Shown here piece after piece: positions 37,929 through 48,610 of a DNA stretch of 64,000 nucleotides (positions are counted from its first letter, which is position 1; the number at the start of each line of letters is the position of its first letter). A program made the position numbers and the translations under genes. The notes below the pieces were generated by a model, which was not told the origin of the DNA, did no database searches, and saw only the letters and a list, made by a program, of their open reading frames with translations. The stretch covers positions 5,705-69,704 of the forward strand of contig NZ_PNHQ01000011.1 in the NCBI RefSeq assembly GCF_002871935.1. Direction: 5' to 3'. The DNA comes from Aerococcus viridans (lineage in GTDB: Bacteria; Bacillota; Bacilli; Lactobacillales; Aerococcaceae).

Positions 37929-38762
37929 TTGAATATTCGAAGTAAAAAAATGTGGAAGATTTTAGCAATCACCATGATGGCTGTTATCTTTCTAGCGGCT
38001 TGTGGGACAAGTCCAATCGATGAAAATTCGACTGGTTTATGGGACCGCTACATCGTCTATAACTTTTCACGTATTATTGTGTGGTTATCAGACATTTTTG
38101 GTAACTATGGTGTAGGGATTATTGCTTTTACCTTGATCATTCGTATCATTTTAATTCCTTTAACCAAGTATCAAATGCAAAGTACTGAAAAGATGCAAAT
38201 GATGCAACCTGAGCTAAAAGCTTTGCAAGAAAAATATGCATCTAAGGATCCAGAAACACAGCAAAAATTACAGGAAGAAACAGCCAAGTTAAATGAAAAA
38301 TATGACTATAATATGTGGTCTGGTTGTTTACCAATGTTGATTCAATTGCCAATTTTAATGGCTTTATACCAGTCAATTTCTAGAACTGAAGTATTAAGTC
38401 AAGGGCACTTCTTATGGTTAGAATTAGGTACTCCTGATCAACTATTTATTTTACCAATTATTGCTGCTGTATTAACTTGGTATAATACACGTTTAACAAC
38501 GATCGGTACACCAAACAGCAATCCATCAATGGCTATGATGCAATGGACAATGCCAGTAATGATTTTATTCATGGGTATAACTTTACCATCAGCAATTTCA
38601 CTTTATTGGGTAGCTTCAACTGGATTTACAATTCTACAAACACTATTAATGAATAATCCATATAAGAAACGCGATGCTCGTGAAGAACAAATTCGTAAAG
38701 AGAAAGAACTAGAACGTCGTTTGGAAAAAGCAAAACGTAATCCAAAAGGTAAGAAGAAATAA
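37929..38762 (+). CDS. yidC: Membrane protein insertase YidC (SpoIIIJ type)
   Basis: 277 residues, start TTG 37929 after GGAGGAT. Lipoprotein signal with Cys25 in FLAACGTS. Five membrane segments follow, the first GVGIIAFTLIIRIILIPLT with the family's conserved Arg in the groove. A cytosolic hairpin (TEKMQMMQPELKALQEKY) and a Lys-rich C-terminus (ERRLEKAKRNPKGKKK) that can meet the ribosome. Inserts membrane proteins with or after SecYEG. Followed 15 bp later by jag. Confidence 0.96.
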   Translation: MNIRSKKMWKILAITMMAVIFLAACGTSPIDENSTGLWDRYIVYNFSRIIVWLSDIFGNYGVGIIAFTLIIRIILIPLTKYQMQSTEKMQMMQPELKALQEKYASKDPETQQKLQEETAKLNEKYDYNMWSGCLPMLIQLPILMALYQSISRTEVLSQGHFLWLELGTPDQLFILPIIAAVLTWYNTRLTTIGTPNSNPSMAMMQWTMPVMILFMGITLPSAISLYWVASTGFTILQTLLMNNPYKKRDAREEQIRKEKELERRLEKAKRNPKGKKK

Positions 38763-38777
38763 CAGGAGGTTCTTGTA

Positions 38778-39761
38778 TTGAAAACTGAAAGATTTGAAGC
38801 GACTTCAGTCGATGCTGCTGTTGCCAAAGGCTTGCAACAACTTCGGTTGTCGCGAGAAGATGTTGAAGTTCAAGTAATTCAAGAAGCCAAAAAAGGATTT
38901 CTCGGTTTAGGCGCTAAGGATGCCATTGTTGCTATCCACTATTCTGAACCAGAAGTGGTAGCAATGGATGCAGCAACAGATGATGTATTTTCTAGCTTAA
39001 CCAAAGAAAATTCATCTCAAGTAGCAACATCTCAACCAATTCAAGCTGAAAATGACCAATCAGTTGTTGAAGATGAACCAGTAAGGTCTGAAACACCAAC
39101 AGTAGAAGTTGAAAATAAAGCAAAGGTTGAAGAGGAAGTCATAGAGGATATAGATGCTGATGAAATATCTGAACCTGCTACTACTGAAAATTTATCTGTT
39201 GAGGAAGAAAACAACGTTGAAATAACTGAGGTTATACCGGAAACATCGTTAAATGAAGCATCTGAAGAAACGATTCATGAGGATGAAAGTCTAGAATTCG
39301 TTGATGATAACTTCAAAGATGTCGAATTCGTTGCAGAATATCTAATAGACGTGTTGGCTTCTTACTTAGTAGATGCCACTATTGAGGTTGAGGACCGAGG
39401 TCGTACTGTTGTTTACAATATTCAAACTGAGAAAAAAGGATTGGTAATAGGTAAACATGGTAAAATTATTAATTCATTAGAAACCCTTGCGCAAGTCATG
39501 ACGCATCAACATGTTCGTCCGCACGTAAAAGTAATTGTGAATGTGGGCAATTATCGGGAGCGACGACAAGAAACCTTAGCTAGATTAGCACAAAAAACAG
39601 CTGATCAAGTATCCAAATCAAAACAACCTGTTTTCTTGGATCCACTACCAGCTGCCGAACGTAAAATTATTCACGCACAACTTGCTAGATATTCATCTAT
39701 TTCGACACATTCTGAAGGGAAAGAGCCACATAGATATTTAGTTGTGTCATATAAAGACTAA
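38778..39761 (+). CDS. jag: RNA-binding protein Jag (KhpB/EloR)
   Basis: 327 residues. Jag-N domain (ERFEATSVDAAVAKGLQQLR; KKGFLGLGAKDAIV), a long acidic linker (about residues 75-180), KH domain (KKGLVIGKHGKIINSLETLA) and R3H domain (ERKIIHAQLARYSSISTHSE). Start is TTG 38778 behind AGGAGG. Relatives with KhpA control cell elongation and mRNA. The linker is longer and more acidic than in B. subtilis. Confidence 0.93.
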   Translation: MKTERFEATSVDAAVAKGLQQLRLSREDVEVQVIQEAKKGFLGLGAKDAIVAIHYSEPEVVAMDAATDDVFSSLTKENSSQVATSQPIQAENDQSVVEDEPVRSETPTVEVENKAKVEEEVIEDIDADEISEPATTENLSVEEENNVEITEVIPETSLNEASEETIHEDESLEFVDDNFKDVEFVAEYLIDVLASYLVDATIEVEDRGRTVVYNIQTEKKGLVIGKHGKIINSLETLAQVMTHQHVRPHVKVIVNVGNYRERRQETLARLAQKTADQVSKSKQPVFLDPLPAAERKIIHAQLARYSSISTHSEGKEPHRYLVVSYKD

Positions 39762-39764
39762 AAG

Positions 39765-39807
39765 AACCGGACATCATTATTGTTGAATAGTGATGTTCGG
39801 TTTTTTT
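39765..39807 (+). terminator. Terminator of the rpmH-jag unit
   Basis: AACCGGACATCATTA pairs with TAGTGATGTTCGGTT (one G-U) and runs into seven T. Confidence 0.85.
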
Positions 39808-39817
39808 AAAATTTGCA

Positions 39818-41512
39818 TTAAATAAATTGACCATGGTCTACATCGTAAAGTCCATTGTCTGTTAAACGAAGTTCAGGGATAACTGTTAAAGAAATAAAGG
39901 ATAAGGTCATGAATGGATCAACTGATTCAGGGACACCTAGCGCTCTAGCATGTGCCACCATTTTGTTCAACTGTTCTTGAACGAATTTTGCTGATTGAAT
40001 ACTAATAATGCCAGCTAATTCTAGAGGTAATGTCGCTACAATTTTACCTTTAGAAGCAATGACGTACCCTCCTTGAATGCGGTCAAGTTCTGCTACAGCT
40101 AATAAAATATCCTCATCATTATCTCCTACAACCGTAATATTATGCGCGTCATGTGAAACGCTCGTTGCAATCGCACCATTTTCAATATTATACCCCTTAA
40201 TGGCACTAACACCGATACCACCAGCATGTCCGTGACGTTCAATCACACAAGCTTTATTAAAAATTTTATTAGCTTGGAAAAATTGATCTTTGACAGGTAA
40301 TATTTCTTCAGACTCTCTTGTTAAAATAGAATGCGCTACTAAATTGATTACTTTGACGGGATGATGATCCACTTGTAATGCTATTTTATCTTGATTGATA
40401 AATGGTAGTTTTACAGAATGTAGAAGGTTAGTATCTGTAATGGGTGTATTATTTTTTTGATCTAGCGTATCAAAATCAATGATTTCACCATTTTTGATGA
40501 CTTGTTCAATTGTTACTTGTTCAACATCATCAATAATAAGTAAATCGGCTAAATAGCCCGCTGCAACCGCACCAAGATCATACAATTGATAAGCTCGAGC
40601 AGCATTATAAGAAGCCATTTTATAGGCTGTCGCAACAGGTACACCTAATGCAATGGCTTTTTTTACGCAAAGATCAATATGACCTTCTTTTTCAATATCT
40701 TCAAGATGTTTATCGTCGGTACAAAACATACAATTATCTAGCGCAATATTATTTGCAATAAAGCCTTTGATGATTGCATCAAGATTTCTGGCTGCACTTC
40801 CCTCACGAATCAGCAATTTGAAGCCAGCTCTTAATTTTTCAATTGCTTCTTCATAATTTTCACATTCGTGTTCTGTATGGATCCCAGCAGCACGATAAGC
40901 TTGTAATGCTTTGCCAGTTAAACCAGGTGCATGACCATCAATGATTCGATCTTTAAAAAGAGCCAGTTTATCTAATACTTTTTCTTCAGCATTTACAACA
41001 TCATCAAAACGCATCATTTCAGCTAGCCCAAAAACCTGATTAGTATTTACATAAGATGTCATATCATTGGCAAGTATTTCACCTACACCATTATTATCGA
41101 TATCTGTTGCTGGTACACAAGAAGGCATCATGATATGCGTTGTCATAGGGGTTTCTTGGATACTTTCAAGCATAAAGTCTAATCCTTTTTGTCCAACTAC
41201 ATTGACCAGTTCATGTGGGTCAGCAAAAATAGTCGTCGTACCTTTTGCTAGAGCGTACTTTGAAAATTCGAGTGGTGTAACCATAGCTGATTCAATATGC
41301 ATGTGGGCATCAATTAGACCGGGAGCAATATACTTACCTGTGCAATCAATAGTATGTTTCCCTTCATAAGCACCTACACCAGCAATACGATTGCCAGTAA
41401 TTGCTACATCGGTTTGAATGATTTCTTCTGTAAAGACATTAATAACATAGCCATTTTTTAAGACAATATCGGGTAATATTTTACCATTAGCGACGTGAAT
41501 TAAATCTTCCAT
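39818..41512 (-). CDS. ade: Adenine deaminase
   Basis: 564 residues, amidohydrolase fold. Metal motif DAHMHIESAM near residue 69, ADPHELVNVVG near 97, then HAPGLTGKALQAY, HECENYEEA and FCTDDKH, and the C-terminal Ade domain HGHAGGIGVSAIKGYNIENG with SHDAHNI. Turns adenine into hypoxanthine and ammonia for purine salvage. AAAAGGGGAAAAG precedes ATG 41512. Stands alone on the minus strand among plus-strand genes; a PurBox-like word lies 91 bp upstream. Confidence 0.95.
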   Translation of the reverse strand: MEDLIHVANGKILPDIVLKNGYVINVFTEEIIQTDVAITGNRIAGVGAYEGKHTIDCTGKYIAPGLIDAHMHIESAMVTPLEFSKYALAKGTTTIFADPHELVNVVGQKGLDFMLESIQETPMTTHIMMPSCVPATDIDNNGVGEILANDMTSYVNTNQVFGLAEMMRFDDVVNAEEKVLDKLALFKDRIIDGHAPGLTGKALQAYRAAGIHTEHECENYEEAIEKLRAGFKLLIREGSAARNLDAIIKGFIANNIALDNCMFCTDDKHLEDIEKEGHIDLCVKKAIALGVPVATAYKMASYNAARAYQLYDLGAVAAGYLADLLIIDDVEQVTIEQVIKNGEIIDFDTLDQKNNTPITDTNLLHSVKLPFINQDKIALQVDHHPVKVINLVAHSILTRESEEILPVKDQFFQANKIFNKACVIERHGHAGGIGVSAIKGYNIENGAIATSVSHDAHNITVVGDNDEDILLAVAELDRIQGGYVIASKGKIVATLPLELAGIISIQSAKFVQEQLNKMVAHARALGVPESVDPFMTLSFISLTVIPELRLTDNGLYDVDHGQFI

Positions 41513-41602
41513 ACTTTTCCCCTTTTATTGCGAATATATTTCTAGAACTACTGAACTGTAAATCTAATAAATGTTTAATTGTTATAAAACGATTCTTAAT
41601 AG

Positions 41603-41617
41603 GTTTTACGAACATTA
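41603..41617. promoter_or_regulatory. PurBox-like site upstream of ade
   Basis: GTTTTACGAACATTA has the ACGAAC-ATT core of Firmicute PurR boxes. A second box at the usual spacing is not seen, so the call is weak. Confidence 0.35.
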
Positions 41618-41828
41618 CGGATGATTATAAAGTGAAAGTCATCGGATTTGAAAATTTGAATAGTATTATAACAACAAATCTCCCTAAAAGTATATAAAGA
41701 ATTATTAAAAATACGAATTATAAACTAAAAGCAATATGAAAGTGTTCGTGTAAAAGAGAAGTGATGTTTGGTTATTAGGTTTTATGATAAAAATATTGAC
41801 AGTTCATATACTATACTTAAATAAAATA

Positions 41829-41999
41829 TTGAGGCTGGGATAAAAATATCTCAGCCTCTCTCTTTACTATAGAAGAACGTTTATAATCGGGTTCCAAAAG
41901 CCAGCATTGTCCAATACTTCCCAAAATGCGCTAATAACGTTTCGTTATTGTTCGGATTTTGGTCCAGTACGTCAATGCTAAATAGCTTTTGTCACACCT
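41829..41999 (+). repeat. Interspersed repeat, copy A
   Basis: Begins with a hairpin (GAGGCTGGGAT ... ATCTCAGCCTC) and ends near CTTTTGTCAC. Same element as copies at 48483 and 55800. The surrounding 41513-42254 gap otherwise holds only promoter-like and AT-rich DNA. Confidence 0.75.
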
Positions 42000-42254
42000 T
42001 CTTTTTGATGTTAGAGGATATATCATAACCATTTTTAAAGAATTAAAATACAATAATGTCTAATTTTGTATTTATAATGTATGTTTTATAAAAATAAAAA
42101 AACCAAAATCCCATTATGATAAAGATTATAAAATAACCTAAAGTATATCGCGTGAATATCACTTACGAGTATAGTAAACTAGAATTAGTCTTAAGGAATT
42201 CTTTATTTTTGAAGCATTCCAAAAATGAAGTTTCAATAAAAGGAGATGGAAAAA

Positions 42255-43484
42255 ATGGATTTAGCAGGTTTATGGGCTAGTTTAGCTGCTAGCATACCAG
42301 CTGTTATTGGTGGTATTTTATTAATTATTGTTGCGTGGATCGTGGCGGTTTTAGTTAAAAAAGCTGTTGCAAAAGGTTTACGAGCAGCAGGTTTAGCAAG
42401 TCGCTTCGTAAAATGGCGTATCGCAGAAACTGAGGATCAAGCGGAAACAACGTTTGATACTATTGCACAAATTTTATACTACATTGTATGGGTGTTATTC
42501 TTACCGGGCATTTTCGATATGTTTGGTTTAACCTCAATTGCGACACCAATTCGTGATATGACGGCAAATGCTTTGGCGTTCATCCCATCTATCGTAGGTG
42601 CAATCATCATTATGGTTGTAGCAGTAGTGGTAGCACGTTTAGTGAAACAATTAGTTTATTCATTAGTAAAAACAGTGAATATCGATAAATATGTAGCTAA
42701 ATTTACTGGGAATAAAACACAAGATGGACAAACAGCAGATACGATTGCAAATGTACTTTCTTATGTAGCGTATATTGTTGTCTTTATTCCAATTGCGGTT
42801 GTAGCGCTTGAAACATTAGGCATTTCTTCAATTGCGACACCAATTATTGGCGTATTAAACAGTGTTGCTGCTGCAATTCCAAATATTTTAGTAGCTGTTA
42901 TTTTACTAGGTGTTGGATTTGCAATTGCTAAAGTGATTGGTGACTTAGTACAAAACTTACTTGAAGGTACTGGTTTAAACAACTTATTTAACCGTGAAAC
43001 TAGTGCAAGTACAAAAAATATCAATGTGTCAGAAATCATTGGTCAAGTAGTTGCGGTAGTGATTGGTTTATTCTTTACAGTTGAAGCTTTAAATGTATTA
43101 AACTTAGCGATCTTAAACACTGTTGGTGCAGCAATCATTGCTTACCTACCTAACGTACTAATTGCTTTAATTATCTTAGGTCTTGGTATCTTTGGTGGTC
43201 GTTTCGTTGGTGACTTAGTGAATAAAGCCACTCAAAGTAAATGGGTTGGTGAAATCATTAAAGGCGTATTCGTGGTATTCTCAGTATTTATGGCATTAGA
43301 TCAATTGAACTTTGCGAATAATATTGTGAACATGGCCTTCCTATTCATTATCGGTGGCTTATCAGTTGCCTTTGCCCTATCATTTGGTTTAGGTGGACGC
43401 GACTTTGCGAATAAACAATTAGAAAAATTAGATAAAAAAATTGAAGAAGAATCTGGTCAAACGGATAATAAAGATCAATTCTAA
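42255..43484 (+). CDS. Mechanosensitive-channel-like protein with TM-helix repeats (CmpX type)
   Basis: 409 residues, almost all membrane. Amphipathic TM-helix repeats recur: IPAVIGGILLIIVAWIVAVL, FIPSIVGAIIIMVVAVVVAR, IPNILVAVILLGVGFAIAKV and YLPNVLIALIILGLGIFGGR, each followed by a basic turn. This is the CmpX/TM_helix pattern seen in small conductance mechanosensitive channel relatives. The C-terminus is polar (KIEEESGQTDNKDQF). I take ATG 42255 because AAAAGGAG overlaps the ATG at 42246. Role in osmotic stress is an inference from the family. Confidence 0.8.
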   Translation: MDLAGLWASLAASIPAVIGGILLIIVAWIVAVLVKKAVAKGLRAAGLASRFVKWRIAETEDQAETTFDTIAQILYYIVWVLFLPGIFDMFGLTSIATPIRDMTANALAFIPSIVGAIIIMVVAVVVARLVKQLVYSLVKTVNIDKYVAKFTGNKTQDGQTADTIANVLSYVAYIVVFIPIAVVALETLGISSIATPIIGVLNSVAAAIPNILVAVILLGVGFAIAKVIGDLVQNLLEGTGLNNLFNRETSASTKNINVSEIIGQVVAVVIGLFFTVEALNVLNLAILNTVGAAIIAYLPNVLIALIILGLGIFGGRFVGDLVNKATQSKWVGEIIKGVFVVFSVFMALDQLNFANNIVNMAFLFIIGGLSVAFALSFGLGGRDFANKQLEKLDKKIEEESGQTDNKDQF

Positions 43485-43499
43485 TCACAATGAAGACTG

Positions 43500-43530
43500 T
43501 ACCCCTGGCTATAAAGCTGGGGGTTTTTAT
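43500..43530 (+). terminator. Terminator after the channel-like gene
   Basis: ACCCCTGGCT and AGCTGGGGGT arms followed by TTTTATTT. Confidence 0.75.
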
Positions 43531-43586
43531 TTGTTTCTGAACTATTAAGCCTTCTATAAGCTTTAGCGTATACCTTTATTTATTTT

Positions 43587-43602
43587 ATGAAAACGTATAC
43601 AA
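43587..43602 (+). promoter_or_regulatory. CcpA-binding site (cre)
   Basis: ATGAAAACGTATACAA matches the cre consensus WTGNAARCGNWWWCAW at every position and lies 47 bp before the lipoprotein start, overlapping the likely -10 (TATACAAT). Points to repression by CcpA on good sugars. Confidence 0.6.
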
Positions 43603-43648
43603 TATAAGTAATAAAAGAATTCGTGGATGATTGTGGGAGGTGTCAAAA

Positions 43649-44848
43649 ATGAAACAGAAAGTAACATGGTTTTTGTTATTGAGTACGTCATTAGTGTTAG
43701 GTTCATGTTCTTGGTTTAATAATGCAGCGGACGTTTATGATGAAAGCAAAGTGTCTTCGTCTGAACAAGTGTCTTCAACAAATAATGAAAGTTCGTCAGT
43801 AGATGCTTCATCTAGTCAATCTAGTTCAGTAGCAGAAAGTGAAGCTAGTGATGATACGAGTGAATCTAGTTCCTCTGAAGTGGCACCAGCTTTAGCGGTG
43901 ACTGACTATTTTCCAATGAAAGAAGGTTACCAGGCGGTATTTGCTGGTGACGGGAATGAATTTGCGGGATTTACGCGGACCTATGATTTTATCCGTGATG
44001 ATTTCCTAACGATGCGGACTGCAACTGGTGGCACCACAACCTTAGAAGTAGTAGCCATTACACCAGACAGGGCTGAAGTGTTGGTGACTAAGCCCGAAAC
44101 TTACAGTCATGAAGAGCTTACTTACGATATGATTACGCAAACTGGTGAACCCACTAAGACTTTAATTGAAGGGCCAATCGAAGTCGGTCATACTTGGGAT
44201 AGTGACGGTCGTCAAAGGGAGATTACTGGAATAGATGTCCCCGTTGAAACGACGACGGGTAGCTATGAAGCGCTAGAAGTGACGGAATATGGCGATGATA
44301 ATGAAAGAAGAGAGTATTATGCGCCGGATGTAGGGTTAATTTATGTGGAAGATGAAAGTATGGACCCGGATGCGACATATCTTGTGACTCAAATGTTAGA
44401 TCAATTGTCTTTTGAAGGCTGGGATGAAGCGATTACCTTCTACTATCCAAATGGTGAAAATAGTTTTGAACAAGTAACTGATACCATTCAGATGACTACC
44501 AATGATACGATGGCTTTGAAATTCACACAGCTGTTTCAGGGTGGCAATAGTGCTGACCAACAATTGATAAGTAAAAGTGTTGAAATAAATACCATTGATG
44601 TGAATGGACAGGGTCCTGGTCAAGGTAAGACCGTCTACATTGACTTTAATGAATATATCCGTGAATTGGCAGATGATCCGCATGGTAAGGCCAAGTTAGA
44701 TGCCATGATGGCCAGTACTCAACAATATTATAATGCTGATGATATCCAACCAACTATTGAAGGTGAATATATGGTTATTGATGGGCTTGTGACTTTAACA
44801 GCTGAAAACCCCTTATACTTAGTGCCCGAAGATGTCTATCCTTATTAA
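43649..44848 (+). CDS. Lipoprotein with a GerMN-like C-terminal domain
   Basis: 399 residues from ATG 43649 (GGGAGGTG site). Lipoprotein signal with Cys20 in LVLGSC. Then a Ser/Glu-rich spacer (about residues 35-80), a middle domain beginning DYFPMKEGYQAVFAGDGNEF, and a C-terminal part ITFYYPNGENSFEQVTDTIQ with VYIDFNEYIRELADDP that resembles the GerMN fold. Anchored outside the membrane. A cre site sits over the promoter. GerMN assignment is by pattern; function unknown in non-sporing bacteria. Confidence 0.7.
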   Translation: MKQKVTWFLLLSTSLVLGSCSWFNNAADVYDESKVSSSEQVSSTNNESSSVDASSSQSSSVAESEASDDTSESSSSEVAPALAVTDYFPMKEGYQAVFAGDGNEFAGFTRTYDFIRDDFLTMRTATGGTTTLEVVAITPDRAEVLVTKPETYSHEELTYDMITQTGEPTKTLIEGPIEVGHTWDSDGRQREITGIDVPVETTTGSYEALEVTEYGDDNERREYYAPDVGLIYVEDESMDPDATYLVTQMLDQLSFEGWDEAITFYYPNGENSFEQVTDTIQMTTNDTMALKFTQLFQGGNSADQQLISKSVEINTIDVNGQGPGQGKTVYIDFNEYIRELADDPHGKAKLDAMMASTQQYYNADDIQPTIEGEYMVIDGLVTLTAENPLYLVPEDVYPY

Positions 44849-44857
44849 GGCAAAATG

Positions 44858-44890
44858 AACGCTCATCCTTTATTTGGATGGGCGTTTTTT
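44858..44890 (+). terminator. Terminator after the lipoprotein gene
   Basis: AACGCTCATCC pairs with GGATGGGCGTT and six T follow. Confidence 0.85.
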
Positions 44891-44974
44891 CATGCTAGTC
44901 CAAAAAACTTATTTCGTCCTTTTCAAGGGAATTATCGGTGGGGTGAAAAAGTCGCAATTTCTGAGTAGAATTAG

Positions 44975-45003
44975 TTTACTTTTAAATATAGATTGCGTAT
45001 AAT
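44975..45003 (+). promoter_or_regulatory. Promoter of mnmE
   Basis: TTTACT (44975-44980), 17-bp spacer, TATAAT (44998-45003). A long leader of about 140 bases precedes ATG 45147. Confidence 0.6.
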
Positions 45004-45146
45004 ACCGAATGTATAAAAAAAGTAGTTTGACAGTCAAAGTGTCTTTCTAGTCCAACCAGGTAAATGGGAGGGGTAGATTGGGCGCTTTTTTATTTGCACA
45101 AATATGAACAATAGTAGATAAATTTAGTTAGAAAGGAATAGATTTT

Positions 45147-46538
45147 ATGATTACTCGTGGTTTTGATACGATCGCAGCGATTTCTTCTGCCCCAGGTGAG
45201 GGTGCTATTGGGATTGTACGTCTTTCAGGTGATGATGCCTTAGCAATTGCGGATAAGGTTTATAAATTAGGTAGTAAAAAATTGAGTACGCAAGACAGCC
45301 ATACGATTCACTACGGCCATATTGTAGATCCAAAAGATGGTCAAGAGATTGATGAAGTGATGGTTTCAGTTATGCGGGAACCTAAAACTTTTACTCGTGA
45401 AGATATTGTTGAAATTAATACCCATGGTGGAATTGTAGCGACAAATCGCGTGTTAGAGCTTGTTTTGCGTGAAGGCGCTAGCTTAGCGGAGCCAGGTGAA
45501 TTTACTAAACGGGCCTTTATTAATGGGCGGATTGATCTAACGCAGGCAGAAGCTGTGATGGATTTAATCCGTGCCAAAACAGACCGGTCAATGGATTTAG
45601 CTGTAAAGCAATTAGACGGAAAGTTATCTCATTTAATTGAAAATCTGCGTCAAGATATCTTAAATACGTTGGCGCAAGTTGAAGTGAATATTGATTATCC
45701 TGAATATGATGATGTGGAAGAAATGACACTTAAATTGTTGGGTGAGAAAACCCAAATCATAAAAGAGCGGATTGATGGTTTATTATCTACTGCTAAACAA
45801 GGGAAAATCTTGCGTGATGGGATATCAACTGCTATTGTAGGACGACCAAATGTAGGAAAATCTTCTTTATTAAATGCCTTATTAAGAGAAGAAAAAGCGA
45901 TTGTAACAGATATCGAAGGGACAACCCGCGATACGGTTGAAGAATATATTAATATTCGCGGTGTTCCTTTGAAATTAGTGGATACAGCAGGTATTCGTGA
46001 TACAGAAGATGTTGTGGAACAAATCGGTGTGGAGCGGTCGAAGAAAGCTTTAGCTGAAGCAGAATTAGTCTTACTATTATTAAACCAGTCTGAACCTTTA
46101 ACAGATGGTGACCGTGAACTTTTAAACTTAACTCAAGGGCACAAGCGTATTATTGTCATGAATAAAATGGACTTACCTAACCAACTTCTAAAGGAATCTT
46201 TATTAGAGTGGGTTGACGAGGATGAGGTGATTGCAACATCAATGATGACTCAAGAAGGTATCGATGCTTTAGAGGAAAAAATAGCGGATTACTTCTTTAC
46301 CGGTCAATCTGGTGAAAAAGATGCGACTTATGTGTCTAATGCACGTCATATTGACCTTTTACAAAAGGCGAGTCAATCACTAGATGAAGTAAAAAATGGG
46401 ATTGATATGGGTATGCCGGTTGATTTGATTCAAATCGACTTCACCCGTGCTTGGGAAATCTTAGGTGAAATTATTGGTGAAAATGCACCGGATGAACTAT
46501 TGACACAACTATTCAGTCAATTCTGTTTAGGTAAATAA
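45147..46538 (+). CDS. mnmE: tRNA modification GTPase MnmE
   Basis: 463 residues. N-terminal folate-binding domain ([20 protein letters not shown]), helical domain, then the G domain with [23 protein letters not shown] and NKMD, and the C-terminal catalytic FCLGK. With MnmG it makes carboxymethylaminomethyl uridine at tRNA wobble position 34. Followed 24 bp later by mnmG; start ATG 45147 behind AGAAAGGAA. Confidence 0.98.
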   Translation: MITRGFDTIAAISSAPGEGAIGIVRLSGDDALAIADKVYKLGSKKLSTQDSHTIHYGHIVDPKDGQEIDEVMVSVMREPKTFTREDIVEINTHGGIVATNRVLELVLREGASLAEPGEFTKRAFINGRIDLTQAEAVMDLIRAKTDRSMDLAVKQLDGKLSHLIENLRQDILNTLAQVEVNIDYPEYDDVEEMTLKLLGEKTQIIKERIDGLLSTAKQGKILRDGISTAIVGRPNVGKSSLLNALLREEKAIVTDIEGTTRDTVEEYINIRGVPLKLVDTAGIRDTEDVVEQIGVERSKKALAEAELVLLLLNQSEPLTDGDRELLNLTQGHKRIIVMNKMDLPNQLLKESLLEWVDEDEVIATSMMTQEGIDALEEKIADYFFTGQSGEKDATYVSNARHIDLLQKASQSLDEVKNGIDMGMPVDLIQIDFTRAWEILGEIIGENAPDELLTQLFSQFCLGK

Positions 46539-46562
46539 AAGAAAGTTAGAAAGGATGAGACG

Positions 46563-48461
46563 ATGCAAACTTATGAAGCAGGGAAATATGATGTCATTGT
46601 AGTTGGTGCTGGGCATGCCGGTAGTGAAGCAGCCTTAGCCGCAGCTCGTATGGGTGCAGACACAATGTTAATTACTATTAATATTGATATGGTAGCCTTT
46701 ATGCCTTGTAACCCGTCTATTGGAGGACCAGCAAAAGGGGTAGTGGTTAGAGAAATTGATGCCCTTGGTGGTGAAATGGGTCGTAATATCGATAAGACCT
46801 ATATTCAAATGCGTATGCTAAATACAGGTAAAGGGCCAGCTGTCCGTGCCTTACGTGCGCAAGCAGATAAAGATGCATACGCTAAAGAAATGCGTAAAAC
46901 GATTGAAAATCAAGAGGGGCTAACCTTGCGTCAAGGATTAGTTGATGACTTAATCATTGAAGATGATACAGTTAAAGGAATTGTTACCAATACTGGTGCA
47001 ATTTACCGAGCTGATGCAGTCATTTTAACCACTGGTACAGCAGCCCGTGGTGAAATTATTATTGGCGAATTAAAATACTCTTCAGGTCCAAATAATTCAC
47101 AACCTGCTGAGAAGTTAACTGGTAATTTGGCTGAAAAATATGGTTTTGATATTGCTCGATTCAAAACGGGGACACCACCACGTGTTGATAAACGTACGAT
47201 TAATTATGAAGAAACAGAAATTCAACCTGGTGATGACGCGCCTAATCATTTTTCATTTATGTCTAAGGATGAAGATTATTTACCATTAGCAGACCAAGTA
47301 CCTTGTTTCTTAACTTATACAAACGAAGCCACCCATGAAACAATTCGAGAAAACTTACATCGTGCTCCGATGTTTACAGGTATTGTTGAGGGTGTTGGTG
47401 CCCGTTACTGCCCGTCAATTGAAGATAAAGTTGTACGTTTTGCAGATAAACCAAAACATCAAATCTTCTTAGAACCTGAAGGGTTAGATAATGAAGAGAT
47501 TTACGTTCAAGGACTATCTACTTCACTTCCAGAAGATGTTCAAAATGATATGATTCACTCCGTTAAAGGATTGGAAAATGCTCGTATTATGCGTAGTGGC
47601 TATGCAATTGAGTATGATGTCGTGAAACCAAATCAATTAAAGGTAAATTTAGAAACTAAACAAATTGCTAATTTATTTACTGCTGGACAAACGAATGGGA
47701 CTTCTGGTTATGAAGAGGCTGCTGGTCAAGGTTTGTATGCGGGGATTAATGCTGTATTGAAAATCCGTGGTGAAGAACCGTTTGTAATTGGTCGTGATCA
47801 AGGCTATATTGGCGTAATGATTGATGATTTAGTCACTAAAGGTACTACTGAACCTTATCGTTTACTCACATCTCGCGCTGAATACCGTTTATTATTACGC
47901 CATGACAATGCAGATACACGTTTAACAGAGAAAGGTTATGAATTTGGCTTAGTTTCTGAAGAACAATATCACCTATATAAGTCAAACCAAGCAGAAGTAG
48001 CTGAAGAATTAGACCGTCTAATGAATGTTCGTTTGAAACCAACACAAGCATTACAAGACTTTTTAGCAGAAAAAAATTCAGCTGCCTTAAAAGATGGGAT
48101 TATGGCGAGTGATTTATTACGTCGTCCAGAGCTAAAAATTGATGATATTTTAAAATTTGCGCCAAGTGATAAAGCATTATCACGTCAAGTAAGAGAGCAA
48201 GTTGAAATTCAAATTAAATATGCTGGCTATATTGTAAAAGAACAACGTAAAGTAGAGAAATTACATCGTTTAGAACAAAAAGAAATTCCTGCTGACATCG
48301 ATTGGGATGCTATTGACAGCTTGGCTACTGAAGCACGCCAACGCTTGAAAGAGATCGGTCCACGTACCTTAGCTCAAGCTAGCCGTGTATCAGGAGTAAA
48401 TCCTTCAGATGTATCCATTATCATGGTTTACCTACAAGGTGGTCACGTAGCACGTATTTAA
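46563..48461 (+). CDS. mnmG: tRNA uridine modification enzyme MnmG
   Basis: 632 residues. FAD-binding [17 protein letters not shown] at the start, then [30 protein letters not shown], and the C-terminal helical domain ([15 protein letters not shown] and [16 protein letters not shown]). Uses FAD and folate with MnmE to modify U34. Operon partner of mnmE. AGAAAGGATGAG precedes ATG 46563. Confidence 0.98.
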   Translation: MQTYEAGKYDVIVVGAGHAGSEAALAAARMGADTMLITINIDMVAFMPCNPSIGGPAKGVVVREIDALGGEMGRNIDKTYIQMRMLNTGKGPAVRALRAQADKDAYAKEMRKTIENQEGLTLRQGLVDDLIIEDDTVKGIVTNTGAIYRADAVILTTGTAARGEIIIGELKYSSGPNNSQPAEKLTGNLAEKYGFDIARFKTGTPPRVDKRTINYEETEIQPGDDAPNHFSFMSKDEDYLPLADQVPCFLTYTNEATHETIRENLHRAPMFTGIVEGVGARYCPSIEDKVVRFADKPKHQIFLEPEGLDNEEIYVQGLSTSLPEDVQNDMIHSVKGLENARIMRSGYAIEYDVVKPNQLKVNLETKQIANLFTAGQTNGTSGYEEAAGQGLYAGINAVLKIRGEEPFVIGRDQGYIGVMIDDLVTKGTTEPYRLLTSRAEYRLLLRHDNADTRLTEKGYEFGLVSEEQYHLYKSNQAEVAEELDRLMNVRLKPTQALQDFLAEKNSAALKDGIMASDLLRRPELKIDDILKFAPSDKALSRQVREQVEIQIKYAGYIVKEQRKVEKLHRLEQKEIPADIDWDAIDSLATEARQRLKEIGPRTLAQASRVSGVNPSDVSIIMVYLQGGHVARI

Positions 48462-48482
48462 GTCAAATGATATCAAAAGAAG

Positions 48483-48610
48483 ATGAGACAAAAGTCGTTT
48501 AGAATTGGCGCATTGTGGGCAATATCGGACAATGCTGACTTTTGAAACCCGATTATCAATATCTTTTATATCGCAAAGAGAGGTTGAGATATTTTTGTCC
48601 CAGCCTCTTT
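48483..48610 (-). repeat. Interspersed repeat, copy B (inverted, shorter)
   Basis: Reads as the same element on the minus strand, from GAGGCTGGGACAAAAATATC to GACTTTTGTCTCATCT. About 40 bp of the other copies' right half (the part with AATAACGTTTCGTTATT) is missing. Confidence 0.75.

Noticed and set aside
41513-41700. Purine riboswitch upstream of adenine deaminase
   Set aside because: TATAATCATCCG on the minus strand looked like the start of an aptamer, but the conserved loop sequences and the pairing stem are absent.
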